From Granulicella sibirica (lineage in GTDB: Bacteria; Acidobacteriota; Terriglobia; Terriglobales; Acidobacteriaceae): 64,000 nucleotides of DNA. Under the pieces are notes generated by a model. That model did no database searches. It worked only from the letters and a program-made list of their open reading frames with translations, and was not told where the DNA came from. Location: NCBI RefSeq assembly GCF_004115155.1, contig NZ_RDSM01000001.1, forward strand, positions 2,542,001 through 2,606,000. Direction: 5' to 3'. Below, piece by piece: positions 1-8,271 of this stretch. The stretch's first letter is position 1. The number at the start of each line of letters is the position of its first letter. Both the position numbers and the translations under genes were made by a program.

Positions 1-1073
1 CGCTGAAGATGGATATGTATCCGGAGGAGGTTTACACGTTTACGCCGAAGGGCAAGGTTGTCGTGCTGCCGAAGGATGCGAGCCCGATCGACTTCGCGTA
101 TGCGATTCATACCGAGGTTGGGAATACGACTACAGGTGCGAAGGTGAATGGACGCATCGTTCCGCTGCGGACTCGGCTTCGGAATGGCGACATTGTCGAG
201 ATCTCGACGCAGGCTGGACATGCTCCGAGTAGAGATTGGCTGAGCTTTACGAAGAGCTCGCGCGCTCGGAACAAGATCAAGCACTGGCTCAATGAGCACC
301 AGCGGGAACGCGCGATCGAGATCGGCAGGAAGCTGCTGGAGCGCGAGGCGCGGAAGTACAAGATGGTGCTGAGCAAATACCACGAGGCGGACTATGACAA
401 GGTCGCGAGTGAGTATGGGCTTGGGACGCAGGCGGAGCTTCTCGCGGGAATCGGGTTTGGGAAATACTCTTCGCGGCAGGTTTTGAATAAGCTGGAGCCG
501 GGTTCGACGCTGGCCGCGGAGCCTGTGGCGCCGGAGGGTGGGGTTGGGAACGCGATCGGGCAGATGTCCGATGCGGTGAAGCGGGTTTTCTTTGGCAAGG
601 GATCGGACTCGCTGCAGGTGGAGGGGCAGGATGATCTGCTCGTTTATCGGGCTCGATGTTGCAATCCGATTCGGGGAGAAGAGATCGTCGGTTATGTGAC
701 GCGAGGCAAGGGTGTCGCGGTGCATGCGCGGTCGTGTCCGAATGTGCAGAACCTGCTATACGAGTCGGATCGGCGGATCCAGGTGGAGTGGTCTTCGCCT
801 CCGGCTGAAGCAGGTGCGGTGAAGGCGCAGACGTATCCAGTGAAGCTGACCGTTCTTTGCGACGATCGGACAGGCATGCTGAAGGAGTTTACCGCCATCA
901 TTTCAGATGATGGAACGAATATCCGGAGCGTGGATTCGAAGCCTACGGCCGATGGGAATGCGATCGTCGACTTCGTGGTGGAGACAGTGGATGTGCGGCA
1001 TTTGAATCGGCTGGTGCTGAACCTGCGTAAGGTGCCCGGGGTGAGGGACGTGCATCGGGTTACGAAGATCTAG
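1..1073 (+). CDS. rel: Bifunctional (p)ppGpp synthetase/hydrolase, C-terminal part
   Basis: This is the regulatory C-terminal half of a long RelA/SpoT protein; the reading frame is open from the window edge, so the catalytic hydrolase and synthetase domains lie upstream and position 9 is only an internal Met. From the first visible residue there is a TGS domain (about residues 8-70, beginning VYTFTPKG), a helical linker, a Cys-rich zinc-finger region (RCCNP...HARSCPN, about 216-245) and a C-terminal ACT domain (about 280-354, with LCDDRTGMLKE). In this family these parts sense the ribosome and amino-acid state and set the balance of ppGpp synthesis and breakdown in the cytoplasm. The frame ends at a TAG. 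A decayed copy of the last codons lies about 410 bp downstream. Identity is secure; choosing between the names rel, relA and spoT needs the missing half. Confidence 0.95.
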   Translation, partial: LKMDMYPEEVYTFTPKGKVVVLPKDASPIDFAYAIHTEVGNTTTGAKVNGRIVPLRTRLRNGDIVEISTQAGHAPSRDWLSFTKSSRARNKIKHWLNEHQRERAIEIGRKLLEREARKYKMVLSKYHEADYDKVASEYGLGTQAELLAGIGFGKYSSRQVLNKLEPGSTLAAEPVAPEGGVGNAIGQMSDAVKRVFFGKGSDSLQVEGQDDLLVYRARCCNPIRGEEIVGYVTRGKGVAVHARSCPNVQNLLYESDRRIQVEWSSPPAEAGAVKAQTYPVKLTVLCDDRTGMLKEFTAIISDDGTNIRSVDSKPTADGNAIVDFVVETVDVRHLNRLVLNLRKVPGVRDVHRVTKI

Positions 1074-1484
1074 GGTACCCCCCCCTCCCCATTGCCTGGG
1101 CGCAAGCCCTTTCGTTTGAATGGCTTACCGGGAGTGATCTGGTGTAAACCATTGCAAAGACAGGCACTTAGCCGCAAAAATTAGCAAACAAAGGACTTAG
1201 CCCCGCTTCGGCCGGTGTCCGACGAATCATTTTCGTCTTTGATCTCCTTTCGGTCCTTCATTTCTACTATTTATTTTATGGAATCGACCATAACTAAAAG
1301 GACATCTCCATCTTATTTAGAATGTGTGAGTTAGGTCGATTCAGGGCTTGACATGCGAATTTGCCTGTAATTTCGCATGCTTTTCTCCAAATTTATTTTG
1401 GCGTCATACGAAAATCGCGGAGCTCATTGGGCGCTTTTGGGGGTGCGGGAGGCGTTGCTCCCATGCCCGTCAGGGGTATAGGAG
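1074..1484. other. Intergenic stretch with AT-rich hairpin
   Basis: No gene is seen. The sequence starts with a C-rich GGTACCCC tract and becomes AT-rich around 1230-1400. At 1352-1379 there is an imperfect inverted repeat (CATGCGAAT / AATTTCGCATG) with a short loop. It has no T-run directly after it, so it is a weak terminator candidate for the rel gene. Otherwise nothing is recognised. Confidence 0.4.
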
Positions 1485-1575
1485 GTGCACGGGCTTTTGA
1501 ATCAGCTGGTTCTTAAATTGCGGAAGGTGCCTGTTGCCCAAGTTGAAAGACGTGCGCGGGTGATGAGGATCCAGT
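1485..1575 (+). pseudogene. Decayed copy of the rel 3' end (ACT-domain tail)
   Basis: Translation in the forward frame gives LLNQLVLKLRKVP followed by a diverged tail ending VMRIQ. The end of the intact rel gene reads HLNRLVLNLRKVP and then VHRVTKI. At DNA level the match runs through the block ending AAGGTGCC, with a small insertion before the conserved GACGTGC. This is best read as the leftover 3' tip of a duplicated or replaced rel copy. It has no N-terminal part, and the frame then runs out over the end of the convergent gene, so it should make no functional protein. The similarity is seen directly; the duplication history is inference. Confidence 0.6.
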
Positions 1576-1593
1576 TGTTGAATTCAATTACGG

Positions 1594-3252
1594 CTACTGG
1601 CGGGCCGCATGGGAATCCCGGCGCTGGACGGTCCAGACTTTTACCTGAAACCACTCATCATAAGAAGTTACCGGCTGCAGGGATAGCGACGGCTCAGACA
1701 GGCGATCTTTCAGCCAGATATCGCGGCTCGGATCGGTCAGAAGCGTGAAGTTGTTGTCAGCGGAGAGAATGTCTTCGAAGGATAGAATGTCGTCCTTTGC
1801 CAAGCCTGCGTTCTTCCAATTCTCCATCAGATGCTGAAGAGAGTGATCTTCCATGGATGCGCGAGGGGAACGGTCATATGTTCGATCCAGCAGGTAAACA
1901 TAGTGATGCGTGGGATCATATGCCCTTAGTAGCAGGAACGTCGGCATGAAGGTGACGACAATCGTCTTCTCAGGTGGGAGATGGTTGAGAAGCCTCTCCG
2001 GATAGCCAACGCGAGGATATACGAAATCGTAAGGTATTTTTCTTATCGATCGGCTCGAGAAAGCAACGAGGAGAATGGCGGCGACAGCGGCGGAACGCCA
2101 TGCCGATGACCTCTTCGCGAAGAAAGAATCTCTGAAAAATGGGCTCAACCCCTCTGCGATCAATAAAACCAGTGCCAAGCCGATCGGTAGCAGATACCGG
2201 TCGGCAAAGACCGATATGCCAAAACGTGACTTCGCAAACAGCACCACTTCCGCCAGGAAGATCGCCCCGACCACGGTGAAGACTGCGGGATGGTATGACT
2301 TGGTAAAACCGGTTCCAGTAGGGTGCCCATCTGCTCTTCCACGCATGAGGTAGCCAACGTTGAAAAGAGCGATGGCGAAGAGGAGTTGGTGGATCATCCA
2401 CTGATCGAAGAGCGTGGCCCCATAGGTCAGGTCGATGAGCCTTGGTTTGGTTGTCCAGAAGGTCTTCTCTGCGATCGATGTGCTGGCAAGGATCGCGTGC
2501 GCTGAGATGGGCAGCATGATCCATCCCCCGAGCGCGGACGCGTAGAGCTTCCAACGGATGCGGCGTCGACTAAGATCGAGCACTGCAAGAGCGACGATCA
2601 GCGACGCGCTGTAGACCAAGCCAAGAATATGGCTGCCGATGAGCAAAGCATGAGCGGCGGCTGTGCCTATCAGCTCAACTGTCGTCAGCCTATCTTTTTC
2701 CGCTGTCAGGAGCGTCATGGTGACAGCCAGCGCAGCGGCGAACATGAAGAAGCCGTAAAAGCGCCCGTTCACCTCCTGCCACATCACTACGTCCGGGGTC
2801 AGATAAACGAAGAAGACCCCAATTGCAACTGGCGCGAATGCGTAGAAGCGCCGTGCGACCCACCAGATCAAGCCAATGGAACCGATAAAGCTGAAGGTGG
2901 AGTAGAGCCGCACCGAGAGCGCCGAGGGGTGGAATACCTCCATCCATATGCGCCCGAACAGATAGAAGAAGATCCCGCCACCATCGGCTCCCTGATACCA
3001 CCCAGCAAGCGTATCCCGGAGGGAGGGTGCAGTTAGAACGCCGTAGCCGAGTAGCTCGTCGGACCACATCAGCCTCGTGCGCGATCGGACCAGGCAAAGA
3101 ACTACGAGACTGGCAGATGTCAGAAGAAAGAAGAGAAGATCGAGCGGTCCGACGCGACCAACAAGATGCCCACCGCCGATTCCGGACTCGGTAGCTTCCG
3201 GCGACGAATGAGATTCTCGGATCTCGCCGGCAAACGATTCTCTTGTATGCAT
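1594..3252 (-). CDS. Polytopic membrane glycosyltransferase, GT-C (GT39/ArnT-like) type
   Basis: A 552-residue protein with a hydrophilic N-terminus (about 30 residues) and roughly ten membrane segments up to about residue 400, followed by a soluble, probably periplasmic, C-terminal region. The first extracytoplasmic loop carries the acidic motif WSDELLG (about residue 69), the place where GT39/GT83 enzymes have their catalytic Asp-Glu pair. Such enzymes transfer a sugar from a polyprenyl-phosphate donor to a protein or lipid acceptor on the outer face of the inner membrane. The acceptor and sugar cannot be read from the sequence. The gene stands alone, convergent with rel and upstream of a long untranslated gap. 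The ATG at 3252 is the most upstream in-frame start before the hydrophobic core. The fold is fairly certain, the precise family less so. Confidence 0.65.
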   Translation of the reverse strand: MHTRESFAGEIRESHSSPEATESGIGGGHLVGRVGPLDLLFFLLTSASLVVLCLVRSRTRLMWSDELLGYGVLTAPSLRDTLAGWYQGADGGGIFFYLFGRIWMEVFHPSALSVRLYSTFSFIGSIGLIWWVARRFYAFAPVAIGVFFVYLTPDVVMWQEVNGRFYGFFMFAAALAVTMTLLTAEKDRLTTVELIGTAAAHALLIGSHILGLVYSASLIVALAVLDLSRRRIRWKLYASALGGWIMLPISAHAILASTSIAEKTFWTTKPRLIDLTYGATLFDQWMIHQLLFAIALFNVGYLMRGRADGHPTGTGFTKSYHPAVFTVVGAIFLAEVVLFAKSRFGISVFADRYLLPIGLALVLLIAEGLSPFFRDSFFAKRSSAWRSAAVAAILLVAFSSRSIRKIPYDFVYPRVGYPERLLNHLPPEKTIVVTFMPTFLLLRAYDPTHHYVYLLDRTYDRSPRASMEDHSLQHLMENWKNAGLAKDDILSFEDILSADNNFTLLTDPSRDIWLKDRLSEPSLSLQPVTSYDEWFQVKVWTVQRRDSHAARQ

Positions 3253-3544
3253 ATCCTCACGATCCTACCGTAGGGAGGTGTCCATGCCACTCACTAACCG
3301 GCCGTAACATCAGGTACAGCTTCGGTCTTTCGATTCGGCGTGTTCATGCAGATCTTCCTACTGGATTGCGCTGATTCCAATTATCGCAGTCCAGTTTCCA
3401 GCTCCAGGATTTAGGAAGATGAAAAGTGGCGTCACTGATCATCGGTTCGGGTGCTGTCACCACCGTGAATCCGTCTTAGACCGTGTAGGATCCAGAGCCT
3501 TGTCCTGATGTTGTGCTTGGGCAGCCTCTATCTGGTAAGAGGAG

Positions 3545-5638
3545 TCAGTAGCACATCTCCAAGGTGCGGGTGAGGAAGGCATACTGGTCGGCGGTTAGCT
3601 CTACGCGCTTGCTGAGGGGCATGCCGGCTCCGTGGCCGGCGCGGGTTTCGATGCGGATGAGGAGCGGGTTGGCTTCGGAATGGGGTGGGGCGGCGGCTTG
3701 CAGGGCGGCGGCGTACTTGAAGCTGTGGGCGGGGAAGACGCGGTCGTCGTGGTCGGCGGTGGTGATGAGGGTGGCGGGGTACTTTCTGCCGGGGACGATG
3801 TTGTGCAGGGGGGAGTAACGGTAGATGGCTCGGAATTCTTCTTCGTTCTCGGAGGGGGAGCCGTAGTCGGCCTTCCAGGCCCAGCCGATGGTGAACTTGT
3901 CGAAGCGGAGCATGTCCATGACGGCGACTTGGGCGATGGCGGCTGCGAAGAGGTCGGGACGCTGGAGTTCGCAGGCTCCGACGAGGAGGCCGCCGTTGCT
4001 TCCGCCGGAGATGGCCAGTTTGGCGGGGCTGGTGTAGCGCTCGGCGATGAGGTACTCGGCGGCGGCGATGAAGTCGTCGAAGACGTTCTGCTTTTTGAGC
4101 TTTGTGCCGGCTTCGTGCCAGGCTTCGCCGTACTCGCCGCCGCCGCGGAGGCCGGCCTGGGCGTAGATGCCGCCCATCTCCATCCAGAGGACGTAGGCGG
4201 GCGCGAAAGCGGGTGGCAGGGCTATGTTGAAGCCGCCATAGCCGTAGAGGAGGGTAGGGTTCTGGCCGTCGAGCGTGATGCCCTTGCGGTGGGTGAGGAA
4301 GAGGGGGATGCGGGTGCCGTCCTTGCTTGGGTAGAAGACCTGTCTGGTTTCGAAGAGCGACGGGTCGAAGGCTACGTTGGGGCGGCGGTAGGGGGTGGTT
4401 TCGAGGGTGGTGAGGTCGAGGCGATAGACGGTGGCCGGAGTGGTGAAGTTAGTGAAGGTGAAGAAGGTCTCGGTGTCGGTGCGCTTGCCGTCGAAGCCGT
4501 CGGCGGTGCCGATGGCGGGGAGGGCGAAGGTGTGGAGGAGCTCGCCGGTGGGGGCGTGGAGCTGGATGTGGCTCTGGGCGTCCTTGAGGTACTGGGCGAT
4601 GAGGGTGTTGTGGACCATGGAGACGGAGTCGAGGGGGTTGGTGGACTCGGGGATGAGGGTCTGCCAGTGGTCGCGGGATGGGTTGGTGAGGTCCTGTTGC
4701 GCTAAGTCGATGCCGATGACTTTGGAGTTGGGGGCGTCGAGGGTGGTGCGGAACCAGAAGTAGGAGCCGTCGTTGTCGATGGGGTCGAAGGCGGCTTCTT
4801 CGGTGGTGACGAGGAGGATGGGCGAGGAGTCGGGCTGGGTGAGGTCCTTGATGGTCACCTGGTTGTTGGGGCTGGTGCCTCGGGACTGGCTGATGATGAG
4901 GTAGCGGCCGTCGTCGGTGATGGCGCAGCCCATGTTGAGCTCGCGGTCGTCGGGACGGTCGAAGATGAGGAGGTCTTCGGACTGTGGAGTGCCGAGCTTG
5001 TGGAAGTAGATCTTGTGGAAGTAGTTGGCGGACTTGAGGGCGTCTTCGGGGGTGATGTCGGCGGGGCGCTCGTAGCCCTGGTAGAAGAAGCCGGAGTTGT
5101 CCTTGAGCCAGGTGGCACTCGAGAATTTGGACCACTCGACGATGTCGGGGAGGTCCTGCCCGGTGGCGATGTCGCGGACGCGCCACTTGACCCAGTCGGA
5201 GCCGGCGTCGGAGATGGCGTAGTCCATGAGGGTGCCGTCGTCGGTGATGCTGATGCCGTTGAGGGCTACGGTGCCGTCGGTGGAGAGGGTGTTCGGGTCG
5301 ATGAGGACGTGGGGGGTGCCGTCGAGGCCCTCCTGCCAGAAGAGGATGGCCTGATTCTGGAGGCCGGTGTTGTGGCTGTAGAAGTAGCGGGTGCCGTGGC
5401 GGGTGGGGGCGGAGTAGCGCTCGTAGTTGGTGAGGGCCATGAGGCGGGTGCGGAGGGATTCGCGCTGGGGGACCTCGTCGAGCCAGGACTGGGTGAGGGC
5501 GTTTTCGGCGTCGACCCACTGCTTGAGCTCGGGAGCGTCGACGTCTTCCATCCAGCGGTAGGGGTCGGAGATTTCGGTGCCGAAGTAGGTGTCGGTCTGG
5601 TCGACTTTGCGGGCGGGTGGGTAGGTCAGGTCGGGCAT
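3545..5638 (-). CDS. Prolyl oligopeptidase (S9A family)
   Basis: A 697-residue serine peptidase of normal family length that cleaves short peptides after proline. The N-terminus has the family hallmark DPYRWMED (about 25-32) and is followed by a seven-bladed propeller that admits only oligopeptides. The C-terminal alpha/beta-hydrolase domain has the nucleophile in ISGGSNGG (Ser about 547), an acidic loop DHDDRVF (about 629-635) and the catalytic His in RAGHGAG (about 669). No signal peptide is visible, so it is probably cytoplasmic. The gene is monocistronic; its start at 5638 is the ATG immediately before the conserved YPPAR segment. Very strong third-position GC gives long open frames on the opposite strand, which are shadows. 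Identification is secure. Confidence 0.95.
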   Translation of the reverse strand: MPDLTYPPARKVDQTDTYFGTEISDPYRWMEDVDAPELKQWVDAENALTQSWLDEVPQRESLRTRLMALTNYERYSAPTRHGTRYFYSHNTGLQNQAILFWQEGLDGTPHVLIDPNTLSTDGTVALNGISITDDGTLMDYAISDAGSDWVKWRVRDIATGQDLPDIVEWSKFSSATWLKDNSGFFYQGYERPADITPEDALKSANYFHKIYFHKLGTPQSEDLLIFDRPDDRELNMGCAITDDGRYLIISQSRGTSPNNQVTIKDLTQPDSSPILLVTTEEAAFDPIDNDGSYFWFRTTLDAPNSKVIGIDLAQQDLTNPSRDHWQTLIPESTNPLDSVSMVHNTLIAQYLKDAQSHIQLHAPTGELLHTFALPAIGTADGFDGKRTDTETFFTFTNFTTPATVYRLDLTTLETTPYRRPNVAFDPSLFETRQVFYPSKDGTRIPLFLTHRKGITLDGQNPTLLYGYGGFNIALPPAFAPAYVLWMEMGGIYAQAGLRGGGEYGEAWHEAGTKLKKQNVFDDFIAAAEYLIAERYTSPAKLAISGGSNGGLLVGACELQRPDLFAAAIAQVAVMDMLRFDKFTIGWAWKADYGSPSENEEEFRAIYRYSPLHNIVPGRKYPATLITTADHDDRVFPAHSFKYAAALQAAAPPHSEANPLLIRIETRAGHGAGMPLSKRVELTADQYAFLTRTLEMCY

Positions 5639-5849
5639 GGGAGATTGGATGCGCGGGTACCCCCGGTTTGGGCAAAAAGTGTCAAGGTGGGCAAAGCACT
5701 CATAAGATTGCGCTTGATCTCACCGTGGATGCGGGACGAAACGGATGCCGGATTCAAAGCACGATGTTAGGGCGGGATTCTGGCGGTCGCATGCCGGGGC
5801 GATGTTAAGCTGTTGCCAATCACCCCGCAGAACTGAGGAATTGGAAACG

Positions 5850-6557
5850 ATGGCGACGATGGTACGACCCAGGGCCAATGTGCGTGCTGACGACATCTTC
5901 TTTCCGGCGATGACTCTTGTGATTCTGGCGGTCGTCGTCTATGGCTTTGCCGAGAGCTACTTTCTGGCGGGCATGGTGCGGGCGAAGCTGCCGAATGCGC
6001 TGGTTCATATTCATGGCGCGCTCTTTGTCTCATGGATTCTGCTTCTGTTGGTGCAGACGGGGTTGGTCGCGGCGCGGCGGGTGCGATGGCACATGACGCT
6101 TGGGATTCTGGGGCTGATTCTGCCGCCGTTGATGATTGTGTTTGGCACGCTGACGGTGTTCGATTCGATCCGGCGCTCCGGGACTCCGGTGCCACCGCAG
6201 ATCCTGCTGGTGGGGGATCTTGAACCGCTGATCCTGTTCGCGGGGTTGATTACGTGGGGGTTGCTGGACAGGAGGAAACCGGCTTCGCACAAGAGACTGA
6301 TGGTGATGAGCACGCTGGCGATCATTGCGCCGGCGATCGACCGGTGGCCTATTCTGCATCATGAGGTGCTCGGAACGCTTGCGGTGTACCTTGCGCTTCC
6401 CTTGCTGCTTTTTGCTTATGACGTGTGGTCACTGCGGCGGATTCACCGGTCGACGTGGGTTCCGTACGCGATCATGATCGCGCTTGGGTTTACGCTGCTG
6501 CCGTTGTCCCAGACGGCGCTTGTGCAACGCTGCGTCGCCTGGGTGCTGCGGGGATAG
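5850..6557 (+). CDS. Six- or seven-helix membrane protein of unknown function
   Basis: About 235 residues, mostly hydrophobic, with segments at roughly 14-34, 48-68, 77-98, 115-135, 150-170, 180-198 and 208-230. Conserved-looking histidines sit at helix ends (VHIHGALF and RVRWHMTLG). This resembles small heme- or quinone-associated membrane proteins of the DUF2306/b561-like kind, but I do not recognise a specific family. The ATG at 5850 was chosen because a CTGAGGA ribosome site lies about 10 bases upstream; the longer in-frame start at 5745 lies in the promoter region and adds a polar tail. It is followed at 52 bp by ridA and may be co-transcribed. Function is unassigned. Confidence 0.7.
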   Translation: MATMVRPRANVRADDIFFPAMTLVILAVVVYGFAESYFLAGMVRAKLPNALVHIHGALFVSWILLLLVQTGLVAARRVRWHMTLGILGLILPPLMIVFGTLTVFDSIRRSGTPVPPQILLVGDLEPLILFAGLITWGLLDRRKPASHKRLMVMSTLAIIAPAIDRWPILHHEVLGTLAVYLALPLLLFAYDVWSLRRIHRSTWVPYAIMIALGFTLLPLSQTALVQRCVAWVLRG

Positions 6558-6609
6558 GGCGTTGCCGGTGGTGGTTGCCTTCGGGGCGGGGTGGGGCGAA
6601 AATGCCTGT

Positions 6610-7017
6610 ATGACGACGCAGACGACTACCGATAAGAACGTGATTGCAACGACAGATGCTCCGGCCGCGATTGGCCCCTACTCCCAGGCTATCCGGGTGG
6701 GCGATATGTTGTTCAGCTCGGGGCAGGTGGGGCTGGATCCGAAGACCGGGGAGATGGTTGCGGGTGGGATCACGGAACAGACGACGCGGGTGCTCGAGAA
6801 TTTGAAGGCGGTGCTGGCGAAGGCTGGATTTGGGCTGGAGCACGTGGTGAAGACGACGGTGTTTCTGAAGCAGATGAGCGATTTTGCGGCGATGAATGCG
6901 GTGTACGCGACTTATCTTGCGCCTGAGGGCGTGGTGGCTCCGGCGCGGTCGACGGTGCAGGTGGCGGGTCTGCCGAAGGATGCGCTGGTAGAGATCGAGG
7001 TCATCGCAAAGGGCTAG
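6610..7017 (+). CDS. ridA: RidA family reactive enamine/imine deaminase
   Basis: A 135-residue cytoplasmic protein of the YjgF/YER057c/UK114 family, whose trimer hydrolyses reactive 2-aminoacrylate made by PLP enzymes and so protects them. It has the family start AIGPYSQA, the strand [11 protein letters not shown], the substrate-binding Arg in PARSTVQVA (Arg113) and the acidic residue in ALVEIEVIA (Glu128). These correspond in spacing to Arg105 and Glu120 of E. coli RidA. The start at 6610 gives the normal length; the frame is open further upstream only because it overlaps the end of the preceding gene. It lies between a membrane-protein gene and msrB on the same strand, a stress-protection grouping. 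Identification is secure. Confidence 0.95.
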   Translation: MTTQTTTDKNVIATTDAPAAIGPYSQAIRVGDMLFSSGQVGLDPKTGEMVAGGITEQTTRVLENLKAVLAKAGFGLEHVVKTTVFLKQMSDFAAMNAVYATYLAPEGVVAPARSTVQVAGLPKDALVEIEVIAKG

Positions 7018-7071
7018 CGGGCGGAAACGGAGTGCGGGTTACCGCATCCAACAGGGACGAGGTTTCGAGCT

Positions 7072-7479
7072 ATGGCTGAAGCGGTGAAGAAGGTTGAGAA
7101 GACGGATGAGGAGTGGCGGCAGTTGCTGACTCCGGAGCAGTACTACATCATGCGGGAAAAAGGCACGGAGCGGGCGTTTACGGGCGCGCTGGTGAATAAC
7201 CATGAGGATGGGATTTACCGGTGCGGTGCCTGTGGAGCAGAGCTGTTTACTTCGGATACGAAGTTCGAGTCGGGGAGTGGATGGCCCAGTTTCTGGACGA
7301 CGGTGACGCCGGATGCGGTGGAGTTGCATGAGGACCGGTCGCATGGGATGCGGCGGGTCGAGGCTACGTGCTCGACCTGTGGGGCGCATCTTGGGCATGT
7401 GTTTCCGGATGGACCCCGGCCTACAGGGCAGAGGTTTTGTATCAATAGTGCTTCTTTGAGTTTTGAGAAGAAGAAGTAG
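7072..7479 (+). CDS. msrB: Peptide-methionine (R)-S-oxide reductase
   Basis: A 135-residue cytoplasmic repair enzyme that reduces the R-epimer of methionine sulfoxide in proteins. It shows the two zinc-binding pairs CGAC (Cys51, Cys54) and CSTC (Cys100, Cys103), the signature SGSGWPSFW (about 67-75), and the catalytic Cys in RFCINS (Cys123). No obvious resolving Cys is present at the common upstream position, so recycling may be direct from thioredoxin or use another cysteine. The start ATG at 7072 follows ridA by 54 bp, and the two may form an oxidative-stress unit. It ends just before a palindromic repeat. Identification is secure. Confidence 0.96.
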   Translation: MAEAVKKVEKTDEEWRQLLTPEQYYIMREKGTERAFTGALVNNHEDGIYRCGACGAELFTSDTKFESGSGWPSFWTTVTPDAVELHEDRSHGMRRVEATCSTCGAHLGHVFPDGPRPTGQRFCINSASLSFEKKK

Positions 7480-7510
7480 AGGCAAAGGCTCGGTGATTGA
7501 GCGTTGCGGA

Positions 7511-7615
7511 TCTCCCACCTTAGCCGACGATAAGGCTGTCGGCGAAGATGGGGCACCCGGGGTTCCAGGCAAACGCAACTACAAACGCAGATTCCCTTCG
7601 GAAATGACAACCAGA
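7511..7615. repeat. Dispersed palindromic repeat, copy 1, with adjacent AGATTCCCTTCGG block
   Basis: At 7511-7560 an imperfect palindrome (CCCACCTTAGCCGAC ... GTCGGCGAAGATGGGG) ends in GGGGCACCCGG. A second block, CGCAGATTCCCTTCGGAAAT followed by GACAACCAG, lies at 7586-7615. Both units recur at 10371-10498, and the second again near 16072-16098, always between genes. The palindrome could fold in RNA. It is probably an acidobacterial REP-like element; its mobility and function are unknown. Confidence 0.7.
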
Positions 7616-7746
7616 GAGACAAGTGCAAGAGCAACGGCGATGGTGGCTCCGTAACGCGGTCTTTCTTTGTCTCTTTTTGACGACATGGCTCCGAAGACGA
7701 GGTAGGATTTTCGGCGAGTCTTGAAATCTCCTTTCGCGGGTGCTGC

Positions 7747-8199
7747 ATGCATAAGATCACGCCGTTTCTCTGGTTCAACACCGATGCCGAGGATGCCGCC
7801 GATTTCTATCTTTCGGTGTTTGCTTCGGGGCGCAAGGTAAGCGAGTTGCGGGCTCCAGCAGGTGCGCCTGCGCCAGCGGGGTCGCTGATGGTGATCACGC
7901 TTGAGCTTGAGGGGCAGCAGATGACGTTTCTCAACGGTGGGCCTGGCCATCCTTTGACGGAGGCGTTTTCCTTCTCGGTGGTGTGTGAGACGCAGGAGGA
8001 GATCGACGGGTACTGGGACAAGCTGGTGGAGGGGGGATCTCCGATGGCCTGCGGGTGGTTGAAGGATAAGTACGGGCTCTGCTGGCAGATTGTGCCAGCA
8101 CGGCTTCAGAAGCTGGTTTCTACGCCGGGCGGGATGAAGGCGATGATGTCGATGGTGAAGTTCGATATCGCGGCGCTGGAGAAGGCTGCGGCTGGTTGA
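7747..8199 (+). CDS. VOC-superfamily protein (PhnB / 3-demethylubiquinone methyltransferase-like fold)
   Basis: A 150-residue single-domain protein with the PhnB-like pattern: ITPFLWFNTDAEDAADFYLSVF at the start (about 4-25), a central EGQQMTFLNGGP (about 54-65), then SFSVVCETQEEIDGYW and a segment ending GLCWQIVP. In this family, paired beta-alpha-beta-beta-beta modules form a metal-binding or ligand-binding cup. Proteins annotated as 3-demethylubiquinone-9 3-methyltransferases by this domain usually have no proven methyltransferase activity, so I give only the fold. The start at 7747 sits directly ahead of the first strand. It stands alone between two repeats. Fold call is firm; substrate unknown. 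Confidence 0.85.
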   Translation: MHKITPFLWFNTDAEDAADFYLSVFASGRKVSELRAPAGAPAPAGSLMVITLELEGQQMTFLNGGPGHPLTEAFSFSVVCETQEEIDGYWDKLVEGGSPMACGWLKDKYGLCWQIVPARLQKLVSTPGGMKAMMSMVKFDIAALEKAAAG

Positions 8200-8225
8200 G
8201 GCTGGGCGATTGGAAGGATGTGGGT

Positions 8226-8251
8226 CCCACATCTCAGAGGCGAGATGTGGG
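8226..8251 (+). terminator. Perfect 10-bp hairpin after the VOC gene
   Basis: CCCACATCTC and GAGATGTGGG pair perfectly around a 6-base loop, 26 bp after the VOC stop codon. No T-run follows; instead comes GGCACCCGG, the same tail as the dispersed palindromes. It could act as a 3' stabiliser or a weak terminator, and it belongs to the local repeat family. Confidence 0.45.
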
Positions 8252-8271
8252 GCACCCGGGTTGTCGGCTGG

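Noticed and set aside
3632..4705. Long plus-strand open frame opposite the prolyl oligopeptidase gene
   Set aside because: Glycine/valine-rich low-complexity product caused by strong GC bias at the third position of the real minus-strand gene.
4449..5675. 408-codon minus-strand frame within the oligopeptidase gene
   Set aside because: Product is almost only Arg, Pro, His and Leu; it is the shifted frame of the real gene.
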